Positions 1-7,390 of a DNA stretch of 47,660 nt are shown here, in pieces. Position numbers and translations under genes: made by a program. The stretch lies in contig JAFSAM010000028.1 of NCBI GenBank assembly GCA_017441005.1, forward strand, positions 1 to 47,660, read 5' to 3'. Numbering within the stretch: the stretch's first letter is position 1; every line of letters starts with the position of its first letter. The notes under the pieces are model-generated. The model saw only the letters and a program-made list of their open reading frames with translations. It made no database searches and was not told the origin of the DNA. Origin of the DNA: Clostridia bacterium (GTDB taxonomy: Bacteria; Bacillota; Clostridia; Oscillospirales; CAG-272).

Positions 1-130
1 CGTCAGCCTACGGCTGACACCTCCCCCAAAGGGGAGGCTTAAATTGTGCCGCTTCGCTACCCGGAGGAGGGAGAGGCTTAGTTTGTGCCGCTTCGCTACC
101 TTCTCGGAGGGAGGCTCCGGTAGGGGGGCA
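1..130. repeat. Intergenic hairpin-repeat cluster
   Basis: Short modular sequence with small inverted repeats: GTCAGCC/GGCTGAC at 2-18, CCTCCCC/GGGGAGG around 21-37, then two copies of a TTTGTGCCGCTTCGCTACC-like module followed by GGAGGGAG. The same modules (GCTTCGCTACC, GGAGGGAGAGGCTT) recur in the gaps at 27.2-27.8 kb and 36.6-37.1 kb. No coding potential is visible. It abuts a decayed gene end, so an insertion or rearrangement here is plausible. Confidence 0.6.
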
Positions 131-140
131 CTGGACTATC

Positions 141-284
141 ATTCACTTCATCTGTGTTCTTTGCACCGGTGTTTAGATTTTCGGTGTAGAAACCACTTTC
201 AGCACACCTTAGTTTACATGGGTTATCCTCGTTGTATTCGCAGGCATTGCAGCTGTTGACAAGTTCGTTTTCGAGAAGAAATAA
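141..284 (+). pseudogene. Decayed 3' end of a zinc-ribbon membrane protein (copy of the 15155 gene)
   Basis: Read in one frame from 141, this stretch encodes IHFICVLC..., then a stop (TAG 174-176), IFGVETTFSTP, a second stop (TAG 210-212), then FTWVILVVFAGIAAVDKFVF and a final TAA at 282-284. It aligns codon for codon with the last 48 or so codons of the intact gene at 15155-15997, where the second stop corresponds to a Trp codon (TGG to TAG). Everything 5' of about position 135 is replaced by repeat sequence. A terminator follows 26 nt after the stop, as in the intact copy. It is a truncated, non-functional paralogue. Confidence 0.8.
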
Positions 285-309
285 GAATACATAATTAAAA
301 CAAAAAAGT

Positions 310-343
310 ACGGTATATGGGTCAAACCCATATACCGTTTTTT
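310..343. terminator. Bidirectional rho-independent terminator
   Basis: A 13-bp perfect stem (310-322 with 326-338), a CAA loop, a T run on the + side and an A run at 302-307 that gives a T run on the - strand. It ends the long leftward operon (last gene stops at 378) and also sits at the end of the zinc-ribbon gene remnant. Its position and sequence resemble the terminator of the intact paralogue at 16021-16055. Confidence 0.85.
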
Positions 344-377
344 CGTTATTCTTCCTTTTTTATTATATATTATAATA

Positions 378-1094
378 TTACAAAGGCAAATTGGACAGTA
401 TTTTTTCGGGGGCAGTTTCCAAACAATAAGCAAGCATACGCAAGCCGTATCTGCTTGGCAACTGACAAAAAGCCTCGCTCCATCGGGAGTTTCGTGTCTG
501 CGGAGAATGCGCATCGGAAGCGATGCAGTTTACCCAGCCGTTTTTCATAAATAGGTCGGCACAAGTGAATGACGCCTCGCCGAAATGTCCCAGGAGGCTG
601 TCTCTGTTGACCTGAATTCCGTACCCTTTTTTGTGCCACGTTTCGACCAGCTTGGGGCGGTGTCTTACGGCACGGTATCTTTCGGGGTGGGCAATTATCG
701 GAACAAACCCATTATTCTTGCATCTGTCCAACAAGCCGTCAAAATATGCTTCATCCTCGTCTAAATCAAACTCCACAAGAAAATATGACGAATCGGGATA
801 AGTCCAGACCTCTCCCTTTTTCAACAGTTCGGGAAGCTCGTCGGTCGCCATAATTTCCATTCCCTTTTCCAATTTAACGTTGATCTGCTCATTCTTCAAA
901 ACCGACGAAAGCTCTCTGTAAGCCTCTTCGATTTCAGCCAATGACGCACCGCAACCGCGACAGTAATGTGGGGTAGCAACTATCTTTTTGATTCCGCATT
1001 TTTCTGCCTGAATTGCCATTTCGACAGCATCTTCCATCGAAAGCGCGCCGTCGTCTACTCCCGGCAAAATATGATTGTGCAAATCAATGATCAT
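378..1094 (-). CDS. PHP-family protein-tyrosine phosphatase (CpsB/YwqE type)
   Basis: This 238-residue protein starts with DLHNHILPGVDDG, the first metal-binding motif of the PHP superfamily. ATPH, IAHPERY and SDAH follow as the further metal ligands. Length and motif order match the CpsB/YwqE manganese-dependent phosphatases that dephosphorylate the Tyr cluster of BY-kinases and so control capsule or exopolysaccharide assembly. It is cytoplasmic, with no signal peptide. It is the last gene of the operon, and its ATG overlaps the stop of the S26 peptidase gene (ATGA at 1094-1091). Two BY-kinases lie in the same operon about 5 kb upstream and are its likely substrates. The family call is firm; the substrate is inferred from context. 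Confidence 0.9.
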   Translation of the reverse strand: MIIDLHNHILPGVDDGALSMEDAVEMAIQAEKCGIKKIVATPHYCRGCGASLAEIEEAYRELSSVLKNEQINVKLEKGMEIMATDELPELLKKGEVWTYPDSSYFLVEFDLDEDEAYFDGLLDRCKNNGFVPIIAHPERYRAVRHRPKLVETWHKKGYGIQVNRDSLLGHFGEASFTCADLFMKNGWVNCIASDAHSPQTRNSRWSEAFCQLPSRYGLRMLAYCLETAPEKILSNLPL

Positions 1095-1555
1095 CGGGAT
1101 CTCCTTCTAAACTTCAATAACAAACGCAACAAAAGCGGTCTTAGGGGATACATCACCCTCCAAACAAAACTGCTCATTCTGTAAAGCAAGGAGCTGCATA
1201 AAACGTGTTTGCCTTTTCTTGTAAAGCCTACCGCCTTACCCAAAACGCAATCGGCAGACACTTCCTTATCATAATAGCAGTTATAGTCACCCGCTGTTTT
1301 TATCACGCCTTTTTTTGCCTTCATAACACGGTGGAGCAAATACCCCTGCTCCGCCCGATACAGCACGATGTCACCCTTACGGACGTCGGATGCAACCGTC
1401 TTACGCAGGGTCACACGGTCTCTTCCGTGGGCAAGTAACGGCCACATACTTGTGCCGGTAACGGTAAACTCCGCATCGTAGCCTTCTTCCAACAACTGAA
1501 CTACAGCCCCCAACAGATCCTCGGGGGACAACAGCTCCAACTCCTTCGTAATCAT
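1091..1555 (-). CDS. S26-family signal-peptidase-like protein (SipW/ER-type motif)
   Basis: A 154-residue protein beginning MITKELELL. The start is chosen because its ATG overlaps the previous stop as ATGA (1555-1552); an upstream in-frame start at 1615 would lie inside the HPr-kinase-like gene. GTSMWPLL carries the catalytic Ser. GDIVLYR and LHRV follow, the pattern of Ser/His signal peptidases of the ER/SipW type rather than the Ser/Lys bacterial type. A TAGDYN box completes the fold. There is no N-terminal membrane segment, only a C-terminal hydrophobic and basic stretch (LLYRMSSFVWRV...). Its position beside PqqD, radical SAM and HPr-kinase-like genes suggests it cleaves a modified peptide or another operon product; that is inference. 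Confidence 0.75.
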   Translation of the reverse strand: MITKELELLSPEDLLGAVVQLLEEGYDAEFTVTGTSMWPLLAHGRDRVTLRKTVASDVRKGDIVLYRAEQGYLLHRVMKAKKGVIKTAGDYNCYYDKEVSADCVLGKAVGFTRKGKHVLCSSLLYRMSSFVWRVMYPLRPLLLRLLLKFRRRSR

Positions 1556-2412
1556 AGCGGTATATTCTCCAATGCACCGTACAGTGTATCGACCGACCGA
1601 ACGTCTTTTGTACATTGAAGTCTCAAAATCGGCAGCTTCTCTAAAAACCTATCGAGGAGGGACAGCATTTCCTCGGTCATTTCTCTATGCCAAGACGGAT
1701 ACACCGCAAAATTGAGCAACGACATACCCGTTTCTTTTGTAACCTCGTTTTGTTCTCCGCGATCCAAAATCACTACCGCCTGTAATTTAACGGTACGGTT
1801 AATATTTTCTCCGCTTGTTCCGCACCAAGGGGTGCCGAAGCCATACCAGCTTCCGTTGCTCTCAAAACAAGTCGCTCTGTCTCCGTTTATGATCAATGCG
1901 TTTTTAGAGTCTCTCCACAGTCTTGCGTGGGTGGTTTTTCCGACTCCCGACTCTGCACAGACCAGAAAGCCTCTTCCGCGCTCCTCGATCAAAACGCCGT
2001 GAAAGGTCAATACCTTTTGGTATATAAACAAATAAAAAATCAAAAAAGTAAGTGATTCAAACGCCCCCATTCCGACGGTATCGGAGCGGTCTGACGTCAA
2101 GGTTATACTTTTTCTGTCTGCCGACACGGCATACTGCAATTGACAAGTTCCCGTTTTCTTGTCTGTCTGTTGCCAAAGGAGTCTTCCGTCGGCAAGTGCA
2201 TATATCTGCCTTATAATACAGCCCTGTTCATCCTCAAAGACAAGCTCTCCCTGCGGAAAAAGCAACTGCTCTTCATAATCCACAACGATATTCGGCTGTC
2301 CGCTTTCAATCTTATACTGATCAAGCTTCCAGCTCCAAAACGGCCAAACTTTATGGCACGGAAGAGCTTTGAACAAAACTTTTATCGGCCCGAAGCCGCA
2401 CAGCAAATCCAT
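1552..2412 (-). CDS. HPr-kinase-like P-loop protein
   Basis: About 287 residues starting MDLLCGFGPIK. The ATG at 2412 lies just after the stop of the peptide gene; a longer in-frame start at 2523 would be inside that gene. The C-terminal half has the Walker A AESGVGKTTHARLW, then INGDRAT and GTPWCGTSGE, as in HPr kinase C-terminal-like proteins. The N-terminal half is family-specific. Such proteins occur in peptide-modification clusters; in the paeninodin lasso-peptide cluster a relative phosphorylates the precursor. It lacks the HPrK N-terminal domain and no HPr gene is nearby, so a role in classical catabolite repression is unlikely. The substrate is unknown; the adjacent peptide is a candidate. 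Confidence 0.7.
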   Translation of the reverse strand: MDLLCGFGPIKVLFKALPCHKVWPFWSWKLDQYKIESGQPNIVVDYEEQLLFPQGELVFEDEQGCIIRQIYALADGRLLWQQTDKKTGTCQLQYAVSADRKSITLTSDRSDTVGMGAFESLTFLIFYLFIYQKVLTFHGVLIEERGRGFLVCAESGVGKTTHARLWRDSKNALIINGDRATCFESNGSWYGFGTPWCGTSGENINRTVKLQAVVILDRGEQNEVTKETGMSLLNFAVYPSWHREMTEEMLSLLDRFLEKLPILRLQCTKDVRSVDTLYGALENIPL

Positions 2413-2413
2413 C

Positions 2414-2755
2414 TCAGCTCCAGGTGGGGTCGAGGCTGGGCGAGAATACAGATCCCTTGAAGTTAGTGGGCTTATTCGGCATATTTGCAATAGTTCTTGC
2501 AATAACCGCCTGCATATCCGCATCCGCCATCGCTCTTTCTTCCGCTGTCATATCCTCGGGAAAATATTTAATATCAAATACTACGTTTTTGGTACATCCG
2601 CCACCTACGGCATAAAGCTCTGCATAACCCTTACCGTATGTGTTGTAGTAAAAAGGCTTTGTATTTTGAGCATACGCCCAACATACGTCGGCAATAGCTT
2701 TGTTGTTGCGTATTGGAACCCAATACATTTCAGGACTTTTGTAAATCTTTTTCAT
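2414..2755 (-). CDS. Putative RiPP-like precursor peptide
   Basis: A 113-residue protein starting MKKIYKSPEMYW, with an AGAGGT ribosome site in the last codons of the radical SAM gene (26-bp overlap). An upstream start at 2803 lacks support. The N-terminus (KKxYxxPE) resembles leader-like starts of many small Clostridia peptides, followed by AIADVCWAYAQ, an aromatic-rich NTYGKGYAELYAVGGGC segment and a charged helical C-terminal half. There are two Cys, no signal peptide and no known domain. It lies between the radical SAM/SPASM enzyme and the HPr-kinase-like gene, where a substrate would be expected. I do not recognise the family, and it could also be a small accessory protein. Confidence 0.55.
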   Translation of the reverse strand: MKKIYKSPEMYWVPIRNNKAIADVCWAYAQNTKPFYYNTYGKGYAELYAVGGGCTKNVVFDIKYFPEDMTAEERAMADADMQAVIARTIANMPNKPTNFKGSVFSPSLDPTWS

Positions 2756-3836
2756 TATTACCTCTTCTGTCCGATAAAAGTACTTTGGTAATTTGACATA
2801 CATATTCAGGCCTTCCGCTGAGATTTCCGCACTCTGCCATACGGACAGCGGGACAAACCTGACAAAAAGTTATATAGGGACAGGCAGTACAGGTCGGGTC
2901 GACCTCGGGCAAATGCACCGTGTTCGGCCATTCCTCCCACGCCCTTAAGAAACCGTTTTTGACGGCATCGGTGCTGAAGCAATCTAACATCTGGCAACCC
3001 AGAAGCTTACCGTCCCACGTTATTGTAAAACTGTTCATTCCGCCTTGACAACCAAGCAGGGTAAATTTGTTCTTTTCGGATGCACAGTATTGTTTTGCAT
3101 CTATCGGTTTTAATCCGATCTGATCTCGCCTTTCGGGCGGAAACAGCTCACGAACGCGCTCCAAAGTGCGTTCGACAAGCAGATCCACGTTTTCTTCGGG
3201 AGACAGTCGGCATTCGGCAATCGGCATACAACCGCCGCGCACACCTTGAAAAACGGTAGTCGAATGTGTTACGGGGAGGTCAAACTCTTGCTTTATAATA
3301 TCCGAAACTGCCTTCGTCTCGTGTCTGTTATCCTTTACAACGGTAGTTCTGAACTCTATTTCCGACGGCAACGTCGATAAGGTGCGGGCGCCCTCGATTG
3401 CTCGGTCAAAGCCGTCTCGGCTTCCGCACAGCCTTTCGTAAGTCTCGTTTGAAGCTCCGTAAAGGGTGATTCCTATGCGGTGCGGCGGACATCGTCGAAA
3501 GGTCTCCATTACCTTTTCCGTTATCAGGGTTGCATTGGTATAAACGGTTATTATAAACCCACGTCGATACATACTTTCGTATATTTCGCAAAAATCTTTG
3601 CGAAGCAGAGGTTCTCCGCCGGTAATCAAAATATTAAGCACACCGGCATCAAACATTTCTTTTATCAAATCTTCCCATTGAGCCGAGCTTAACTCGCCCT
3701 TCATCAGTCGGGAATCTGCTTCGTCTCCGTGCCGAAACATACACATTTTGCATTTCAGATTACATCGTAACGTAAGCTCCAAAGTGGCGTTTATGGGATA
3801 CCTTACGGGCATTTTTTTAAGCTTATTCATATACAT
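2730..3836 (-). CDS. Radical SAM/SPASM peptide-modifying enzyme
   Basis: A 368-residue protein. Cys25, Cys29 and Cys32 form the CxxxCxxC cluster of radical SAM enzymes (RCNLKCKMC), followed by the ITGGEPLLR motif that binds S-adenosylmethionine. The C-terminal third is a SPASM domain: GCQGGMN..., DGKLLGC, then CTACPYITFCQVC and later Cys residues for auxiliary 4Fe-4S clusters. This architecture is typical of enzymes that form thioether, C-C or related crosslinks in ribosomal peptides. Its start overlaps the end of the PqqD-like gene by 14 bp (ATG at 3836, or a second in-frame ATG at 3830), so the two are translationally coupled and probably act together. The reaction is not readable from sequence. 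Confidence 0.9.
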   Translation of the reverse strand: MYMNKLKKMPVRYPINATLELTLRCNLKCKMCMFRHGDEADSRLMKGELSSAQWEDLIKEMFDAGVLNILITGGEPLLRKDFCEIYESMYRRGFIITVYTNATLITEKVMETFRRCPPHRIGITLYGASNETYERLCGSRDGFDRAIEGARTLSTLPSEIEFRTTVVKDNRHETKAVSDIIKQEFDLPVTHSTTVFQGVRGGCMPIAECRLSPEENVDLLVERTLERVRELFPPERRDQIGLKPIDAKQYCASEKNKFTLLGCQGGMNSFTITWDGKLLGCQMLDCFSTDAVKNGFLRAWEEWPNTVHLPEVDPTCTACPYITFCQVCPAVRMAECGNLSGRPEYVCQITKVLLSDRRGNNEKDLQKS

Positions 3837-4107
3837 TTACCATTGAATTGCGCTGCAACATTTCTAAAAAATTTTTCACGTCACTATATGCAACATCTTC
3901 CGATACTTCAAATTCTTCTGTCATAAGTTTTGTCAATTCGTCGGCGGTTTTCGGCTCTTTTAAGGAGTCCCAGATAAATGATGCCGACGGGTTAAGTGTG
4001 ATATACCCGTTGAAATTCGCCACGTTTGCTCCCACGGATATTAAAACGTCGTTGTCTGCCACCTTGCGGTGTATATAACATTCTTTTGCCCGGTATTTTT
4101 TATTCAC
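3823..4107 (-). CDS. PqqD-like peptide-binding protein (RRE)
   Basis: A 94-residue protein with the PqqD/RRE pattern: basic N-terminus, VANFNGYITLNPSASFIWDSL, then an acidic helical region (TADELTKLMTEEFEV) ending in a long helix. PqqD-like domains are small winged-helix recognition elements that bind the leader of a ribosomal peptide and deliver it to a modifying enzyme. Here the enzyme would be the overlapping downstream radical SAM/SPASM protein. The gene follows the ABC exporter by about 20 bp. It is a free-standing domain, not fused to the enzyme. Confidence 0.85.
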   Translation of the reverse strand: MNKKYRAKECYIHRKVADNDVLISVGANVANFNGYITLNPSASFIWDSLKEPKTADELTKLMTEEFEVSEDVAYSDVKNFLEMLQRNSMVNVYE

Positions 4108-4128
4108 GGCTTAATCACACTCTTTTTT

Positions 4129-5886
4129 TTACATATTTTTCATTATTTGCTCTGCTTGTTCTTTTTCAATAAACGTTATGTTACGGTCCTTGATCAGATA
4201 AGCCTTTTGGCAAATCGCCAGAACAGAGGACTTGTGTGTTGTAATTATACAGGTGCGCCCTTTTCGGCACTCCATAATGTTTTCAAGCAGCTTTCTTTCT
4301 GTTCTTACGTCTAAAGCGCTTGTCGCTTCGTCAAGCAATAATATCGGGGCGTCCGATAAAATCGCACGCGCAAGTGCAAGTCGCTGTATCTGTCCCTTGC
4401 TCAGACGGCTTCCGTTTTCTCCTACCCTTGTATGCACTCCGTTCGGCAATGCGCTTACAAACTCATACGCACAAGCATTTTTTAACGCTTCTTCCATCAT
4501 CTCTTCGGTAGCATTGGGATTTGTGAGCCTGAGATTCTCCGCTACCGTTCCCGAAAACAACGTGTTGTCCTGCGGAACGTAAGCAAACAAACTGCGTGTC
4601 GAAGGCGAGACGTCAAGCTCTATATTCAAATTATCACAGCAAAGCGATATATTTTCTTTATCCGAAGACAGCAAACCGAGCATTAACCTCAAAAGCGTGG
4701 TCTTTCCTCCGCCCGATGGTCCGATGAATGCGACACACTCGCCAGTATCTGCCCGAAAAGCACAGTTTTTGAATACTTCCTTGCCGTCTTTGTACGAAAA
4801 GCTCATATTCTCTGCCTGTACTCTTACTCCGCAACCGCTTTGAAGAATGCTTTGTACCTCGGTCTGATGCGTTTGTTTTTCTGTCGGCAGCTGTGTGATC
4901 TCCATGATTCTTCCGGCGGCGGTCGCCGCGGTTACCGCATTCGGAATCAACGATACAAGCGCGCCGAATGCCCCTGCGAGACTGCCCGACAACTGTAAAA
5001 ACAGCATCATCTCACCAAAAGTAATGTGGTTTCCCCACAAACGGTATGCGCTCCACAAGAAGCATACACCGCCGACCACCATTCCCACAAACGACAAAAA
5101 CGTGGAAGTGAAAATGGAAAACTTGTTATATTCAAGAGTTGCCTCTTTCTGTTTTTCTTGCAGATCCTTTAATTTATCCGAGTACGTGTCTATTGCGTGA
5201 TACGCCTTGATAAAACGTATATTGCGGAATGCCTCGGTATGAAAAACACTTGTTTCGGATGCAATGTTTCGCATTTCTTTACTGTGTTTGCGGATTCGCT
5301 TTATCAAAAAGCTTGACAAAAACAGAGTGATCGGCGCACTTGCCAATGCCAACAGCGCCAGGGTCGAATCAAACCAAAACAGCACCAAAAAAGTTCCTGT
5401 AAACTTGAGAAAGTTTACCACCAAAGACGGTATCCAGCCGATAACGTTACCCGCTATCGTGTCGGTGTCCCTCGCAGAGCGTGTCAGAAGGTCACCCGAG
5501 TGATACTCGGACAATGGCTCCCACTCAGCCTGCATAATTCTACTAAAAATATCCGCCCGTAGATCCTGACTGACACGGAGCTGCACCTTTGCCGAAATTC
5601 TCGAGGATAAACCACCGAGAACAATGGTCGTAACGTTCATCACGACGTAAATGATTGCCGCCTGCACTACATGTCCCGTTCTCTGCCCTGTCACAATGTC
5701 AATTATATCCTTGCTGACAATGCCTGCGGCAAGACCGATCAGCGTGGTGACTATGCCTAAGAATATATACCAACAGATCGCCCATATATATCGACGGCTG
5801 TAAGCGCCGATCCACTTTAGCTCTTCGATTATCTGAAAGGCCGTTTTATCTTTAATTTTTTCAATCAGCCTTTTAATCATTGGCAT
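4129..5886 (-). CDS. ABC exporter, fused permease and ATPase
   Basis: 585 residues: an N-terminal six-helix type-1 exporter transmembrane domain (to about residue 310), then a nucleotide-binding domain with Walker A GPSGGGKTT, a Q-loop (YVPQDN), a signature LSKGQ in place of LSGGQ, Walker B ILLLDEATSALD and the His switch (ITTHK). There is no N-terminal C39 peptidase domain, so any peptide cargo must be cleaved by another protein; the S26-like peptidase in this operon is the obvious candidate. The gene lies 22 bp after the second BY-kinase and 21 bp before the PqqD-like gene. Export of the modified peptide is inferred; an oligosaccharide or lipid cargo is possible. Confidence 0.85.
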   Translation of the reverse strand: MPMIKRLIEKIKDKTAFQIIEELKWIGAYSRRYIWAICWYIFLGIVTTLIGLAAGIVSKDIIDIVTGQRTGHVVQAAIIYVVMNVTTIVLGGLSSRISAKVQLRVSQDLRADIFSRIMQAEWEPLSEYHSGDLLTRSARDTDTIAGNVIGWIPSLVVNFLKFTGTFLVLFWFDSTLALLALASAPITLFLSSFLIKRIRKHSKEMRNIASETSVFHTEAFRNIRFIKAYHAIDTYSDKLKDLQEKQKEATLEYNKFSIFTSTFLSFVGMVVGGVCFLWSAYRLWGNHITFGEMMLFLQLSGSLAGAFGALVSLIPNAVTAATAAGRIMEITQLPTEKQTHQTEVQSILQSGCGVRVQAENMSFSYKDGKEVFKNCAFRADTGECVAFIGPSGGGKTTLLRLMLGLLSSDKENISLCCDNLNIELDVSPSTRSLFAYVPQDNTLFSGTVAENLRLTNPNATEEMMEEALKNACAYEFVSALPNGVHTRVGENGSRLSKGQIQRLALARAILSDAPILLLDEATSALDVRTERKLLENIMECRKGRTCIITTHKSSVLAICQKAYLIKDRNITFIEKEQAEQIMKNM

Positions 5887-5908
5887 CTCTGCTCCCGTCT
5901 GTACTTTT

Positions 5909-7390
5909 TTACTTCTTGCTTTCTCCCGATTCCGAATAGTAACTGTATTTACCGTAGCTGCCGTACTTACCGTAACTGTATTTTCCGTAACCGTACTTAC
6001 CGTAGCCGCGCGTTATTTCCTGCGCTCCGTTCAGCACGTATCCAAGCATTTTGTTTTCCGAATCGTTTATGCCCTCTACGGCGTCTACAATTCTGTTGAC
6101 TGTCATATAGTCCTGCTGGACAACGTACAGTATACCGTCTGCATATTGCTTAAAGAGGAATGCGTCGGTAAGCTGTCCGCAGGGAGGCGTATCGATTATT
6201 ACTATATCTGCCCACGACCTGAACGATTCCATCATTTTTTTCATTTTCGGAGAATCGATAAGCAATGTGGGTTTTTCTACCGAAACGGTGTTCAAAACCA
6301 GAATCAATTTATCTTCTTTTGCCTTGCGGGTCACCGTCTCCACGGCCGCTTTGCCCGAAAGCACGTCTTCTATCGACATTTGTTCTTTTTTAAATCCGAA
6401 ATGTTTATACTGAGTAGGTTTGCGCAAATCGCCGTCAAAAAGAACTACTTTTTTGCCCCAATGAGCAAAGCTTTCCGCCAAATTCCGACTTATGACACTT
6501 TTTCCTTCTCCCGAGGCGGTACTGGTAACGATTATCACCTTTGCATCCTTCCGCTTCATGGTGCTTTCCAGCTTTCTTGCAATACCGCGTATACTCTCGC
6601 GGAATGCGCCCTGCTCTCGCGTCACACTTACGGACTTGTGATCGTCCTTTAAGTTTTTATCCGTCTCCATCAACGGAACTACGCCAAAGCACTGCATATT
6701 CAAATAACTCTCCAAACCGTCAGGCTGAATAACCGTACGTTTGAACATTGAATACAGCACCACCGTACCCATACACAATACAATGCCGACGAATGCACCA
6801 AGCACAAAATTCTTCGTTTTGTTCGGCGCGTTGTACGGTGTTTTATCGACAATCGGTCCCTCGATGATCTCGGTTTCCATATCGCCCACCACGTACCGTG
6901 CGGCATCGCCGTATACCGCCATCACAGCCTCGAGCAACGAGCTTGCATTTTCGGGGGTGTTGCTGTAAGCGGTCAGCACGAATATATTGGATTTTTTGAT
7001 GCTCCTTGCGTTTACACTTCCTCCCGTCTTGTTATCTCCCAATTGTTCTTTTATTTCATCGGAGAGAAAGTCGCTGTTTAAAAGATACTTGAAGGTAGCA
7101 TCCAACTGCTCTGCCAGATCCTGATCGTAATACACCGAATAAAGGGTGTTTGTATCACTCAACGTGGATTTGTTGATCACACGGACAGAAATGGAATAAT
7201 ATGCTCTGTAGCTCGGTGTATAATTTCGCTGTTGAAGCATACTGTAACCAAATGCGCAAAGCACAATCACCGCCAAAATTATGAACCAGAATCTTTTTAC
7301 AATCTGCAAGGAGTGAAACGTTATACGTCCTATATCAAAACCGAAGGATTGGCTGTCCTGCTGTTTTTTCTCTTCTTGCTCCATGCTCAT
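5909..7390 (-). CDS. Chain-length determinant/BY tyrosine kinase with long Tyr-rich tail
   Basis: 493 residues. It has a Wzz-like periplasmic/extracellular region between transmembrane segments at about residues 33-52 and near 195-215, then a cytoplasmic BY-kinase domain with Walker A TASGEGKSV, Walker A' VVLFDGDLRKP and Walker B VIIDTPP. The C-terminus carries ten Tyr in a GYGKY/SYGKY-type repeat, the autophosphorylation cluster. BY-kinases regulate export and polymer length of surface polysaccharide. It overlaps the upstream BY-kinase gene (ATGA at 7390-7387). The fusion of Wzz and kinase in one chain is unlike the usual two-protein arrangement of Firmicutes. Confidence 0.9.
   Translation of the reverse strand: MSMEQEEKKQQDSQSFGFDIGRITFHSLQIVKRFWFIILAVIVLCAFGYSMLQQRNYTPSYRAYYSISVRVINKSTLSDTNTLYSVYYDQDLAEQLDATFKYLLNSDFLSDEIKEQLGDNKTGGSVNARSIKKSNIFVLTAYSNTPENASSLLEAVMAVYGDAARYVVGDMETEIIEGPIVDKTPYNAPNKTKNFVLGAFVGIVLCMGTVVLYSMFKRTVIQPDGLESYLNMQCFGVVPLMETDKNLKDDHKSVSVTREQGAFRESIRGIARKLESTMKRKDAKVIIVTSTASGEGKSVISRNLAESFAHWGKKVVLFDGDLRKPTQYKHFGFKKEQMSIEDVLSGKAAVETVTRKAKEDKLILVLNTVSVEKPTLLIDSPKMKKMMESFRSWADIVIIDTPPCGQLTDAFLFKQYADGILYVVQQDYMTVNRIVDAVEGINDSENKMLGYVLNGAQEITRGYGKYGYGKYSYGKYGSYGKYSYYSESGESKK

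Noticed and set aside
1552..2523. Role of the HPr-kinase-like gene in classical carbon catabolite repression
   Set aside because: The N-terminal HPrK domain is missing and the gene is embedded in a peptide-modification operon.
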